Both the position numbers and the translations under genes were made by a program. A DNA stretch of 64,000 nucleotides from Bacillota bacterium (GTDB lineage Bacteria; Bacillota; Sulfobacillia; Fermentithermobacillales; Fermentithermobacillaceae): positions 1 through 64,000 of the forward strand of contig DUVI01000029.1 in NCBI GenBank assembly GCA_012841065.1, written 5' to 3'. Shown here in pieces: positions 1-7,974 of the stretch (positions are counted from its first letter, which is position 1; the number at the start of each line of letters is the position of its first letter). The notes under the pieces were generated by a model that was given only the letters and a program-made list of their open reading frames with translations, was not told the DNA's origin and searched no databases.

Positions 1-9
1 AGTTAATAA

Positions 10-84
10 TGGAGCGGAAGACGGGATTTGAACCCGCGGCCCTCGCCTTGGCAAGGCGATGCTCTACCACTGAGCTACTTCCGC
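10..84 (-). tRNA. tRNA-Gly (GCC)
   Basis: Read on the minus strand this folds as a full cloverleaf. It has acceptor GCGGAAG/CTTCCGC, anticodon loop TTGCCAA (anticodon GCC), a T loop TTCAAAT and an encoded CCA end. It is the last tRNA of a four-tRNA cluster read leftward. Confidence 0.95.
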
Positions 85-91
85 TCGAAAG

Positions 92-167
<76 letters not shown>

Positions 168-196
168 AGGGTTTGCTACCATTTCTGATGACGAAA

Positions 197-274
197 TGGC
201 GGAGGCGACGGGATTTGAACCCGCGATCTCGTGCGTGACAGGCACGTATGTTAGGCCAGCTACACCACGCCTCC
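197..274 (-). tRNA. tRNA-Asp (GTC)
   Basis: This is a minus-strand cloverleaf with acceptor GGAGGCG/CGCCTCC, discriminator G as expected for tRNA-Asp, anticodon loop CTGTCAC (anticodon GTC) and an encoded CCA. Confidence 0.94.
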
Positions 275-284
275 GCAATCCTAC

Positions 285-359
285 TGGTGGGCGAAACAGG
301 GTTTGAACCTGTGACCCCCTGCGTGTAAGGCAGGTGCTCTCCCACTGAGCTATTCGCCC
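285..359 (-). tRNA. tRNA-Val (TAC)
   Basis: This is a minus-strand cloverleaf with acceptor GGGCGAA/TTCGCCC, discriminator A, anticodon loop CTTACAC (anticodon TAC) and an encoded CCA. It is the first tRNA behind the promoter at 392-420. Confidence 0.95.
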
Positions 360-391
360 AAGAACAGGCCACTTGTGTGGCACCGAAACAT

Positions 392-420
392 AGTATACCT
401 AAGAGATATGTTTTAGTCAA
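392..420 (-). promoter_or_regulatory. Sigma-A promoter of the tRNA operon
   Basis: On the minus strand a TTGACT -35 box (415-420) and a TATACT -10 box (392-397) are separated by exactly 17 bases. This is the closest match to the housekeeping consensus that I noticed in the window. It should start transcripts near 385, about 26 bases before tRNA-Val. Confidence 0.85.
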
Positions 421-549
421 ACCAAATTATGAGATATTCAGGGGTTCTTTGCTCAGTTTTGCACAACCACTTATCACATAGTCCCAGCTCACCACGGCGC
501 TACGCGCGCACACCGGTGCTCAAAAACGCCTGCAAAGGAGTCTATCAAA

Positions 550-1071
550 ATGTGGCGAATAAGGAAATCCAGGAAGGGCATAGCTACCTGTCCTTGCAGG
601 AACATCCGGACTCTTGATTTGCTGACCGCGGCCCAGAAATGTGTACAATACCTCCATCCCACTGCCCTTTCCGGGAAACCATCCAGCCAAAATCCGGGCT
701 CAGGCAGAATCCAACAGCTGCAAATCCGGTGTCCTACCGGCATTCTGTGGACGGTACAACCAGGCGATACCCTGTTCAACATCGCACGCGCCACAGGTAC
801 CAGCGTCGAGCGCATCATGGCACTCAACCCCAACATCGTACCTGAAAACCTCGAACCTGGCATGCAAATCTGCCTGCCTGAAGAATCGGCATTGCCTCAA
901 GGCCCTATTCCACCGTGTGCATCAGGGTTGTACTGGGTAGTGGCACAGGGAGACACTCTGTTCTCAATAGCCAGAGCTTACGGCACGACCGTCGGGCGGC
1001 TGCTTGAGCTCAATCCAGGCATTGACCCGCAAAACCTTCAGATTGGGATGAGCATATGCCTGCCGGGTTAG
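550..1071 (+). CDS. Double LysM-domain protein
   Basis: This 173-residue protein carries two LysM peptidoglycan-binding modules in its C-terminal two thirds. Each begins with a WTVQPGDTL- or WVVAQGDTL-like segment and ends at a GMQICLP/GMSICLP motif. LysM modules bind N-acetylglucosamine-containing glycans in the wall or spore cortex. The first 60 residues are basic and cysteine-containing and show no clear signal peptide, so export is uncertain; spore-surface LysM proteins often lack one. An AAAGGAG site 9 bases upstream fixes the ATG start. It has no enzymatic domain, so a structural or binding role is inferred. Confidence 0.85.
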   Translation: MWRIRKSRKGIATCPCRNIRTLDLLTAAQKCVQYLHPTALSGKPSSQNPGSGRIQQLQIRCPTGILWTVQPGDTLFNIARATGTSVERIMALNPNIVPENLEPGMQICLPEESALPQGPIPPCASGLYWVVAQGDTLFSIARAYGTTVGRLLELNPGIDPQNLQIGMSICLPG

Positions 1072-1194
1072 TGTGGTACATTTTACCAGAGGCGATGGAG
1101 GGAATTCGGCCACCACGTAGAATCTAGCACACAGAACAGGCCGTGCGGCTAATGCCCGTCCGGACTACTACTCCCCAACGGGGTGGTGTTGACT

Positions 1195-2973
1195 ATGAGA
1201 AAAACTTCAGGTTCACATAAGAGGGACATACCTGTAGAGTCTGAAATACAGAGCAAGCACGCAGCACTTGGCACGGATCACTTTAAGATTCGCACCATGT
1301 GCCTCTTGTTAGTTTTAGTTGTCGCACTAACTGTAATTCCTGTACTACCTGTGAGCGCACAGATGAAGACATCTCAAACGGTCACCCTCAATTTCGTCGG
1401 CGATATTCTGCTCGCCAGCCGCATCCAAGAACTCATTGACGCTGAAGGGGCCATGGCCCCCTGGATTGGGGTCAAAAACTTACTTCAAAGCGCAGATTTC
1501 ACCATAGGCAATCTTGAATGCGCAGTAGGAACCACAGGCTCCCCCATGCCCGATAAAGAGTGGACATTCAGGGCATCCCCCGATACTCTTCAAGGGCTGA
1601 AAGACGCAGGCGTCGACGTAGTATCCCTCGCGAACAACCACACCCTGGATTTCGGCGTGGAATGTCTGCCGGAGACCATTGAACATGTCAAGAATTACGG
1701 AATCATCCCAATAGGCGCGGGTACTGATGAACACACAGCGAGAGAGCCGGTGATCCTCGAGAAAAACGGTATCAAGATAGGCCTTTTTGCTACTTCCATG
1801 GTAATACCCGTATGGGAATGGGCAGCCGAAGGTGACAGGCCCGGGCTGGCGGTAGATTACAGCACATGGAACCACAATATCGTGACAAGAATTCGAGAAC
1901 TACGTCCTCAAGTGGATTTCATAGTGGTGTACCTCCACTGGGGCGAAGAAAGGACTACCGAACCTGAAGATTGGGTGTTGAGGATGGAAAAAGCGCTAAG
2001 GGAGGCCGGCGCAGATATTATTATCGGCAGCCACCCTCACATGCTGAGAGGATTGAGATTCGACGGCCAAGTGCTCACTGCTCACAGCCTTGGCAACTTC
2101 ATATTCACTACACGCCCCGATCACCCACCTTGCCAGATCGGCGCAGTGCTAAGCGTAACCCTGTCGAAAACAGCTATTGAAGATGTAGTCATACATCCCA
2201 CAGAAATCGTGTGGGGCAAGACATTGGTGATGGAAGGCCAACCGAAACAGGACGTTCTCGCAACATTGGATCATCTTTCCCAGCCTTTTGACACGAACAT
2301 CACCCCATCCGGGCTAGTGTTAGAACAGACATTCCCCGATGTGCTGAATCACTGGGCCAGGGTCAACGTAAGCAAACTTGCCCGCTTGGAAGTTGTGAGA
2401 GGGTTTGAAGACGGAAAGTTTCTGCCTGACAAACCTGTGACCAGGGCGGAATTCGCCACTACGCTTGCACGGGTGATTTCGGGGAAACTTGAATTGAACA
2501 GCACAGACATCCCAAACCTTGGACCTGATGAGTTCACCCTGTGTGAACCTGATCATTGGGCATATCCATACTTAGCCTATCTAGCTGGTTTGTCCATCCT
2601 TCCCGCCCACGATCCTGAGTGGATCCCTGATGAGTTCTGCCCAAGGATCGAGGTGTGTACACTGCTTCGGAAAACAGTTACGAGAGACAATGCAGCCAAT
2701 CACACGGGCGAAAACCGCAGCAACGATAGCACCGGTGAGAACACCGAAGACGGCACACTCACAACAAGCATAACAGACCAAGTGTGGTCTCAGTTCCAAG
2801 ATGAACTGGAACCTCTGGATCCAGAAAGGCAGATAGCCGTGCTATGGTGCATAAATGAGTCTCTCCTTATGGGGTATGACGACGGGACACTCAGGCTAGA
2901 TAACCCGGTTACAAGAGCTGAAGCTGCAACCATCATACTAAGATTCATGAACCTGCAAGACAACGGAGTTTGA
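1195..2973 (+). CDS. CapA-family metallophosphatase-like protein with SLH domains
   Basis: The protein has about 592 residues. A membrane or signal segment rich in Leu/Val lies near residues 35-55 after a long basic N-terminus. A CapA/PgsA-type domain of the metallophosphatase superfamily follows, with NFVGDILL, NLECAV, SLANNHTLDFG, HWG and GSHPHML motifs. Three S-layer homology repeats follow from about residue 385, of which the first and third show the GF/GY-D-G-x-F/L then P-V-T-R-A-E signature. CapA proteins take part in poly-gamma-glutamate capsule anchoring or related surface polymers, while SLH repeats attach proteins to pyruvylated wall polymers. So this is probably a wall-anchored surface enzyme. 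ATG at 1195 is preferred over GTG at 1183 because of the G-rich site upstream. Its 3' end abuts a livF remnant on the other strand. Confidence 0.85.
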   Translation: MRKTSGSHKRDIPVESEIQSKHAALGTDHFKIRTMCLLLVLVVALTVIPVLPVSAQMKTSQTVTLNFVGDILLASRIQELIDAEGAMAPWIGVKNLLQSADFTIGNLECAVGTTGSPMPDKEWTFRASPDTLQGLKDAGVDVVSLANNHTLDFGVECLPETIEHVKNYGIIPIGAGTDEHTAREPVILEKNGIKIGLFATSMVIPVWEWAAEGDRPGLAVDYSTWNHNIVTRIRELRPQVDFIVVYLHWGEERTTEPEDWVLRMEKALREAGADIIIGSHPHMLRGLRFDGQVLTAHSLGNFIFTTRPDHPPCQIGAVLSVTLSKTAIEDVVIHPTEIVWGKTLVMEGQPKQDVLATLDHLSQPFDTNITPSGLVLEQTFPDVLNHWARVNVSKLARLEVVRGFEDGKFLPDKPVTRAEFATTLARVISGKLELNSTDIPNLGPDEFTLCEPDHWAYPYLAYLAGLSILPAHDPEWIPDEFCPRIEVCTLLRKTVTRDNAANHTGENRSNDSTGENTEDGTLTTSITDQVWSQFQDELEPLDPERQIAVLWCINESLLMGYDDGTLRLDNPVTRAEAATIILRFMNLQDNGV

Positions 2974-2982
2974 CAAAAACAA

Positions 2983-3153
2983 CTCCAGCACGTAGCCATA
3001 GTCAGCCAGCTGAAGCGCGGCCCGGGCGTTCTGCTCAATAAGCAGCACTGTTTTGCCCTCACTGTGGATTGCTTTGATGATGTTGAAGATCTCTTGGACC
3101 AGCATAGGCGCCAGCCCCAAGGAAGGTTCGTCCATCATCAGCAAGGTAGGATT
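2983..3153 (-). pseudogene. Remnant of a LivF-like branched-chain amino acid ABC ATPase
   Basis: A minus-strand reading frame encodes about 57 residues that match the C-terminal half of LivF nucleotide-binding domains. It shows the Walker B/D-loop run LMMDEPSLGLAP, then VQEIF, then the H-loop region LLIEQNARAAL. The similarity breaks off on both sides. There is no Walker A or signature motif upstream, and the frame runs into the end of the CapA-SLH gene just after the point where LivF would continue toward its end. No livGHMK genes are nearby. This is a decayed fragment. Confidence 0.8.
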
Positions 3154-3442
3154 AGCCTTGTACTTGGATTCAAACGGTTTCCACAGCACAACGTCGTACC
3201 TTTACACAGTCCCCTTCAGCCTATTATCCAGCTATTTCGTCCATAATTGGTATATTTGCCCGTGTTAGCCAAATTCCCGCCTGCCACATCCTAAGTTGCA
3301 ATATTTTGGCACTTGGCAGACGCTGCAATAATCCAGGCTTTCACTGCGGTTTTGCCTATCAAGGTATGTCCTACTGACACACAGCATAGATCTAATTCTG
3401 AGCACTCACTCTTGTTGTGTTTACGTTGGGGGGAGGATTTGC

Positions 3443-3820
3443 ATGGAGGAAATATTGACTGAACTCATGGAGCAAGAGAAGCAAGCCGTTGAAAAGTACA
3501 AGGACATATCAAGAAGAGCGAGAAGTTCCACTGAACGTGATCTGATAAACCGTATTTTGGCCCAGAAAAACTTCGAAATTGAAACCTTGAGGCTGTTATG
3601 CTCCGGCAATGTACCCGACCGGTTTCTTGCCTTTGGCACAATCATCGATGACGAAGTGAACTTCAGGGACGCGCCCAGCCCGTCTGGTAGCCTTGTGGCC
3701 GTCTTGAGCAGGGGGACCCCTGTGATCCTGACAGAAAGAAGGGGTAATTGGGTGGGCCTGCAGCTTTATGACGGCAAGAGCGGATGGGTATTCAGGGATT
3801 ATGTCAGAGCTAACGACTAG
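3443..3820 (+). CDS. Small protein with N-terminal helical region and bacterial SH3 domain
   Basis: This 125-residue protein has two parts. Residues 1-55 are charged and helical (EEILTELMEQEKQAVEKY...), resembling one helical hairpin of ferritin-like or rubrerythrin-type proteins, but no complete metal-ligand set is visible. Residues 68-122 form a bacterial SH3 (SH3_3) domain with NFRDAPSPSG, a GTPV turn and GWVFRDYV at the end. SH3_3 domains bind cell-wall peptides. There is no signal peptide. A GGGGGGAGG site precedes the ATG. It sits in a block of envelope or spore-surface genes; the function is unknown. Confidence 0.7.
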   Translation: MEEILTELMEQEKQAVEKYKDISRRARSSTERDLINRILAQKNFEIETLRLLCSGNVPDRFLAFGTIIDDEVNFRDAPSPSGSLVAVLSRGTPVILTERRGNWVGLQLYDGKSGWVFRDYVRAND

Positions 3821-3877
3821 CCAGACATCATCTCAAACAAACCGGCCGCTGAGGTAATTGAGCAAGAAGTTGTGTCA

Positions 3878-3932
3878 TAAGTCACCTCCTAAACATAACA
3901 TATTAACGCAACCACTTATGGAGGTGAACTTA
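3878..3932 (+). promoter_or_regulatory. Possible hairpin hiding the ribosome binding site of the micropeptide gene
   Basis: The segment 3878-3889 is complementary to 3920-3932, which contains the GGAGGTG ribosome binding site of the gene at 3934. The stem is 12 pairs with one bulged base, and the loop is about 30 bases. If formed in RNA it would sequester the site. The same arms could also pair CATAAGT with ACTTATG. Whether it regulates translation is inference. Confidence 0.4.
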
Positions 3933-3933
3933 G

Positions 3934-4023
3934 ATGGCAGGAACCAAAGGCTTCGGCTTCGACTCGTGTCTCTGTCTGCTTCTGATCATCCTCTTTCTTT
4001 TCTGTTTCTGTGAGGGCTTCTAG
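3934..4023 (+). CDS. YjcZ-like hydrophobic micropeptide (29 residues)
   Basis: This is a short frame below usual ORF cut-offs. It begins MAGTKGFGFDS, continues with a Cys-Leu-Cys then a Leu/Ile/Phe-rich membrane stretch, and ends FCFCEGF. The layout matches the YjcZ/YrrI-type micropeptides annotated as sporulation proteins in Bacillota: a Gly/Phe-rich head, one Leu/Ile transmembrane helix, and Cys/Gly/Phe at the tail. A perfect GGAGGTG lies 7 bases before the ATG. It probably inserts in a forespore or spore membrane; that role comes from the family, not from this sequence. Confidence 0.75.
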   Translation: MAGTKGFGFDSCLCLLLIILFLFCFCEGF

Positions 4024-4120
4024 TAGGTCAGAGGCAGCCACGGCCTCTCACATAGGTTGGGCCAGAAAGATAGAGGTGGGGCGGGGACCTCACCTCTGTC
4101 AAAACTGTGCTTTGGGCAGT

Positions 4121-4921
4121 TTAAAATCCGGGCAAACCGATGAACATCTGGGTGAACATCATCCCGTAAGGGCCGCCTTCAATGATGCCAACTCCTATGT
4201 GGGTAAAGGCCGGGTTGAGGATGTTCCTCCTGTGCCCATCGCTCTGCATCAGCGCATTGTGAGCACGTTCTACAGTGGATGCACCTGCCAGATTCTCGCC
4301 TGCCGTACGGTATTCCACCCCCGCCTGCTTCATCATATCGAAAGGAGAACCGTATGTAGGAGACGTATGGCTGAAGTAGTTAAGGTCTATCATGTCCTGG
4401 CTTTTCAGCCTGGCCAGCTCGACCAGCCTCATGTCCACCTCGAGGGGATGCAAACCACGCTGTACTCTTTCTTGGTTTACCAGCTCAACCATCAGCTGTT
4501 CTTCAGGAGTCAACCCATTCTCAGGCTCCGGTTCAGGGGTTGGCTCCGGCTCGGGTTCAGGCTCAGGCTCAGGTTCAGGTTTAGGCTCGTTAGGTAGTTC
4601 CGGCTCCGGAACCGGCTCTGGATCAGGTTCGGGACACGGCACCGGTTCCTCAACAGGAGGCGTACCCGGTTGAAAATCCCAGATGTCCGGCATCAACATC
4701 TTGATTATCTTCTGAAGTTCAACGTTGTCTCTGTATATGTCGGCCAACAGCAGCCCCAGACTGCCACGAGAAGGGCCTGCAAACAGGAATACCTTGCCTC
4801 CATCAGGGGCCGGAAGCACATACCGTCTGTACGGTGATGCCAGAAGTTGCTTCGCCGGCATCATTAGCCCCAATATCAGGGTGGCCGTGATGAGTGCAGC
4901 AACACTCTTTCTGAACTTCAT
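4121..4921 (-). CDS. Secreted CAP/SCP-domain protein (YkwD-like)
   Basis: The ATG at 4921 follows an AAGGAGGAG site and starts a clear signal peptide (MKFRKSV basic region, then a hydrophobic run ending near MPAKQLLAS). The roughly 266-residue precursor then has a short globular part, a Glu-Pro-rich linker and a C-terminal CAP domain of about 125 residues. The CAP domain has [24 protein letters not shown] and [11 protein letters not shown] motifs, which include the conserved His and Glu residues. Bacterial CAP proteins of the YkwD group are secreted and often found on spores or walls; their enzymatic activity is unsettled. An upstream in-frame extension to 5044 lacks a ribosome binding site. 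Confidence 0.88.
   Translation of the reverse strand: MKFRKSVAALITATLILGLMMPAKQLLASPYRRYVLPAPDGGKVFLFAGPSRGSLGLLLADIYRDNVELQKIIKMLMPDIWDFQPGTPPVEEPVPCPEPDPEPVPEPELPNEPKPEPEPEPEPEPEPTPEPEPENGLTPEEQLMVELVNQERVQRGLHPLEVDMRLVELARLKSQDMIDLNYFSHTSPTYGSPFDMMKQAGVEYRTAGENLAGASTVERAHNALMQSDGHRRNILNPAFTHIGVGIIEGGPYGMMFTQMFIGLPGF
4517..4663 (-). repeat. Glu-Pro dipeptide repeat tract within the CAP protein
   Basis: This in-gene tract encodes alternating Pro-Glu, Pro-Asp and Pro-Lys dipeptides over about 49 residues. It makes the DNA a degenerate 6-base repeat (GGCTCA/GGTTCA-like on the plus strand). It would be a stiff, extended spacer between the membrane-proximal part and the CAP domain. Such tracts can change length by slippage. 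Confidence 0.85.
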
Positions 4922-5121
4922 CGAACTCCTCCTTCCAGTTTTACGTACTCTGAGCCAACTCTGCCCATATAATACAACTTTGGCCTGGGGTTTGGAAAAT
5001 GTATAATCTACCAGTGAAATCGTGAGGCATCCATGCCTTGACATTCATATGTTCGCATATAGGTCGGAATTTGTTGGCCATCGGGTTTCAATGGGCGGAG
5101 ACTAAACGAAGTGTGATGCAC

Positions 5122-5157
5122 GGAGGCCAGGCGTGCCTTTACGTGCCCCGGCCTCCC
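5122..5157. terminator. GC-rich hairpin between the CAP and SPOCS genes
   Basis: The arms GGAGGCC and GGCCTCC enclose further partly paired GC-rich sequence. The hairpin lies just past the stop of the SPOCS gene. No T-run follows on either strand, so a terminator role is tentative. Confidence 0.4.
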
Positions 5158-5168
5158 CACTTTCTTAC

Positions 5169-6761
5169 TTAACCACGAGGCATGCAATCATGTTTGACAT
5201 ACTGCGCAGATATCCAGCCTATCTGGCCCGAGGGGATCTGTACCTTGAGCCAATCACGCTGGATCTCGATGACACGCACTTGAGTGCCGGCATTTACCTG
5301 GGCTATGACTGCGAAGGTCAATCCAGGGCCCTGCCTTACATTAACCAAATGGGCTGTGACTGTGCCTGAGCATTTTGCTTTGCCTTTCCTGATCTTGACG
5401 ACTACATGCACATGCCTGGTCCGGAAAACCCTTGCATTGATCACAATGATCTTGGTCACCATGATGGGCTCCCCGGCCGGTGGGACTTCAAAATTCGCAT
5501 GCTCTACATCAACTGATACTCTGGCTGTCATTCCAGGTTTTGCTTCGGGAAGTACCACAAACTCAGAAAACGGTACGGTGAAGTGCAATGTGTGTACTGT
5601 CTGTGTAGGATCCATCAAGGGTTCGTATATTATCCTCTGGGCAATGGTTCCATCAACTATTACCTTACCGGGTGCTACGATAACCCGGTTCACCTCGGGA
5701 GTTGAGGAGAAATCGAGAATTTCTCTTGCCAGGGGTTTTTCCTCTGGTATGTCTACGATCTCCCTGACTATTCCCTGAGACTTGCTGTCACCCAGGACCT
5801 CTTGCACCCTCACAAGTTCCTTTTCCAATTCCAGGCCGGGAACTCCGGTGATGTTTGTAACTACCTGGAACTTCTGCACCCTGATGACTTTGACAGTCAC
5901 TTCGATGATGATCCTGGCGGTGATTGCCCTTCCGTTTTGTGCCACGTCGATGGAAATGAACTCTATCTGCGCATCAGCTACAACAGTCATCCCTGGCTGT
6001 ACACCGGGCACTTCCACAAACCGCTCAAAAGGAATGGTGTGGTGCACCACGTGAACTGTCTGGTAAGGGCTTCTGGCTTCATAGATGGTCCTGAGGCTTA
6101 TGGTCCCGCTCACTATCACCTTGTTGGGAAGAATCGTCGTTGAGTTCACCTGAATGGTAGCTACCTGGTCAATTATTGACACTACATCCGGTTTGATTTC
6201 GGGGATGAACAGATGTTCCCGTACGACTGCCTGTGACGAAGACTCTCCCAGCACTGTTTCTGCCTTGATCATCTCCTTTGTGACCTGCAAACCTGGAACA
6301 CCGCTTACATCGGTCACAACATTGAGAACAGCCGTCCTTGAGACCCTGACTGTAAGCATCACTACAGCCCTGACCACAATGGCCATACCGTCGGGCCGGA
6401 CCTCAAATGATGCATGTTCGATAACTACATTGGGAATTGCCACCATCCCAGGCTGCACGCCAGGGATTTCTACGAAGGTGCTGAAAGGGATCTCTGCATG
6501 GAACACATGGACGGTCTGATAGGGAACGGCAGCTTCGTAAATAATGGCCAGATCCAGCACACCATCTACAATCACTTTTCCGGGCAGCACAGTCACCTTG
6601 GTGATCTCGGGCCTGCCGGCAAAATCGATAACCGCTGCCACAGGTGGCTTCGGCTCAGGAACTGTCACAGGCTCAGAAATCACTATCTGCGAAGTCCCTA
6701 CGCCTATAGTCTCCTCCAGTCTTATCTCCTCGGTCTTGACTTCGAGGGTATCCAGACTCAA
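5169..6761 (-). CDS. SPOCS (DUF3794) triple-repeat protein with C-terminal SH3 domain
   Basis: This is a 530-residue protein. Three related blocks of about 150 residues each carry a PGKVIVDG or PNKVIVSG turn, an LRTIYEA-type strand and an IPFxxFVEVPGVQPGM motif. This is the SPOCS/DUF3794 pattern found in spore-associated proteins of Bacillota such as SafA- and CotE-linked factors. Residues from about 478 form an SH3_3 domain (VNVRQGPGLTFAVIAQV ... GWISAQYV). There is no signal peptide, as expected for proteins loaded onto spores from the mother cell. The start is TTG, set by AGGAGGGT upstream. It is divergent from the glycosyltransferase gene at 6916. Confidence 0.85.
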   Translation of the reverse strand: MSLDTLEVKTEEIRLEETIGVGTSQIVISEPVTVPEPKPPVAAVIDFAGRPEITKVTVLPGKVIVDGVLDLAIIYEAAVPYQTVHVFHAEIPFSTFVEIPGVQPGMVAIPNVVIEHASFEVRPDGMAIVVRAVVMLTVRVSRTAVLNVVTDVSGVPGLQVTKEMIKAETVLGESSSQAVVREHLFIPEIKPDVVSIIDQVATIQVNSTTILPNKVIVSGTISLRTIYEARSPYQTVHVVHHTIPFERFVEVPGVQPGMTVVADAQIEFISIDVAQNGRAITARIIIEVTVKVIRVQKFQVVTNITGVPGLELEKELVRVQEVLGDSKSQGIVREIVDIPEEKPLAREILDFSSTPEVNRVIVAPGKVIVDGTIAQRIIYEPLMDPTQTVHTLHFTVPFSEFVVLPEAKPGMTARVSVDVEHANFEVPPAGEPIMVTKIIVINARVFRTRHVHVVVKIRKGKAKCSGTVTAHLVNVRQGPGLTFAVIAQVNAGTQVRVIEIQRDWLKVQIPSGQIGWISAQYVKHDCMPRG

Positions 6762-6915
6762 CCGTTACCCTCCTCTCTTTGGTAACAAGAATGCCTTAAT
6801 CGCTAAAACATCTATATGCCACGGACAGTAACAATGTGAACGCGCAACTTCTCAAGATTGGCTCATAGTATGTTGATGTGAGTTGCACAACCCCAACGCT
6901 ATCCAGGAGGGCAAG

Positions 6916-7722
6916 ATGAACCTGTGGTGTGTTATCCCAGCGCAAAATGAAGAGCGTACCATCGCTCATGTGATTGGGCAGTGTTTGGCGGCAGGCTCAA
7001 CAAAGGTTCTCGTTGTATGCAACGGCACTTCAGACAGGACGCTTGAGTTAGCGCAAATCTATCCTGACGAAAGGGTGACAACCTTTTGGGAGCCCGAGCC
7101 TTTGGGGATCGATGTGCCAAGAGCGATTGGAGCATTAATTGCATACAGGAACGGTGCCGACGGGATCCTGTTTTGCGACGGGGATCTGTCCGGCAGTCTG
7201 GTAACACACCTTTCGTCCCTGCTTGCCACAATCGCATGGGGCTATGATTTGTCGTTGACAGAGTGCTACCCCCGGGGACTACCCTATGGAGGAATGGCCG
7301 GCTGGGTGGTTAAAGCTCGATTGGATCTAAATCGCGCCATAGGCCGCCAAGACCTGGGGGCCGCTCTGATGTCCCACGGCCCTTCATGTATATCAAGACA
7401 GTTCATGGAGTCAGTACCATATCAAGCCCTGGCGATTCCCCCTCTGGCACAGGCGCTGGCTGCACAACAAGGGCTAAGTGTAAGAATCGGAGCCAGCCTT
7501 GCCCACGAGCTGTTAGGTTCAAGGGAAAGGCGGGGTAGCCATCCAGAACAAATCGCCGATTTGATAATCGGCGATTGTATACTGGCTAAATCGGTATTCA
7601 ACGGCTACCTGCCGGCAAGGTGTGCGGGCAAGCGTGCTTATATAGGATTGGACAACACCCGGCGTTGGGATCTTCTGAAATATCACTCAGACCGGATCAT
7701 TGCACAGACTGAACCTCTTTGA
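6916..7722 (+). CDS. Family 2-type glycosyltransferase
   Basis: This is a GT-A fold protein of about 268 residues. It begins LWCVIPAQNEERTIAHVI, followed by VLVVCNGTSDRT and later ILFCDGDLSG, a DXD-like metal and nucleotide-sugar site. No transmembrane helices are evident, so it is probably cytosolic. Its donor and acceptor cannot be told from sequence; glucosyl-3-phosphoglycerate synthase-like and polyprenol-linked enzymes share this head. The ATG at 6916 with CAGGAGGGCAAG upstream is preferred to a TTG at 6883. Its end overlaps the convergent nfu gene by 26 bases. Confidence 0.75.
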   Translation: MNLWCVIPAQNEERTIAHVIGQCLAAGSTKVLVVCNGTSDRTLELAQIYPDERVTTFWEPEPLGIDVPRAIGALIAYRNGADGILFCDGDLSGSLVTHLSSLLATIAWGYDLSLTECYPRGLPYGGMAGWVVKARLDLNRAIGRQDLGAALMSHGPSCISRQFMESVPYQALAIPPLAQALAAQQGLSVRIGASLAHELLGSRERRGSHPEQIADLIIGDCILAKSVFNGYLPARCAGKRAYIGLDNTRRWDLLKYHSDRIIAQTEPL

Positions 7723-7921
7723 CTTCCGGAATCTCCCTCTTGAGTATGCGTTCAATGCCGCCCTTTAGGGTCATGGCGGCAAATGGGCACGTGCCACAAG
7801 CGCCTGTAAGCCGCACCTTGACCACGCCGTCTTCAGTAACCTCAACCAGTTCCACGTCTCCACCGTCTGCCTGGAGAGACGGACGGATCAGATCCAGAAC
7901 TTCCTTCACTCTGGCTTCCAT
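7697..7921 (-). CDS. NifU C-terminal domain (Nfu-type) iron-sulfur scaffold protein
   Basis: This 74-residue protein is a stand-alone NifU-like domain. It starts VKEVLDLIRPSLQADGGDVELVEV and carries the cluster-binding GACGTCPFA motif (CxxC), ending in a helix with a REIPEV segment. Nfu proteins carry [4Fe-4S] clusters and pass them to target enzymes in the cytosol. It follows the Ycf46-like ATPase gene by 53 bases on the same strand and may be read through from that operon, but it has its own AAGAAGGA site. Confidence 0.9.
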   Translation of the reverse strand: MEARVKEVLDLIRPSLQADGGDVELVEVTEDGVVKVRLTGACGTCPFAAMTLKGGIERILKREIPEVKEVQSVQ

Positions 7922-7974
7922 GAGTCATTCCTTCTTTCATATGGCAATATAGACCGCTATCTACGACCGGGAAC

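Noticed and set aside
429..617. Short plus-strand frame before the LysM gene
   Set aside because: It has no ribosome binding site and overlaps the start of the well-supported LysM gene in another frame.
4517..4663. Possible tandem repeat or CRISPR-like array
   Set aside because: The repeats are codon-level Glu-Pro repeats inside a gene, with no spacers.
4392..4673. Ser-Gly repeat protein on the plus strand opposite the CAP gene
   Set aside because: It is the mirror of the Glu-Pro codon repeat and has no start signal.
5284..6831. Several Thr-rich plus-strand frames opposite the SPOCS gene
   Set aside because: They are shadow frames; the minus-strand gene has clear domain repeats and a ribosome binding site.
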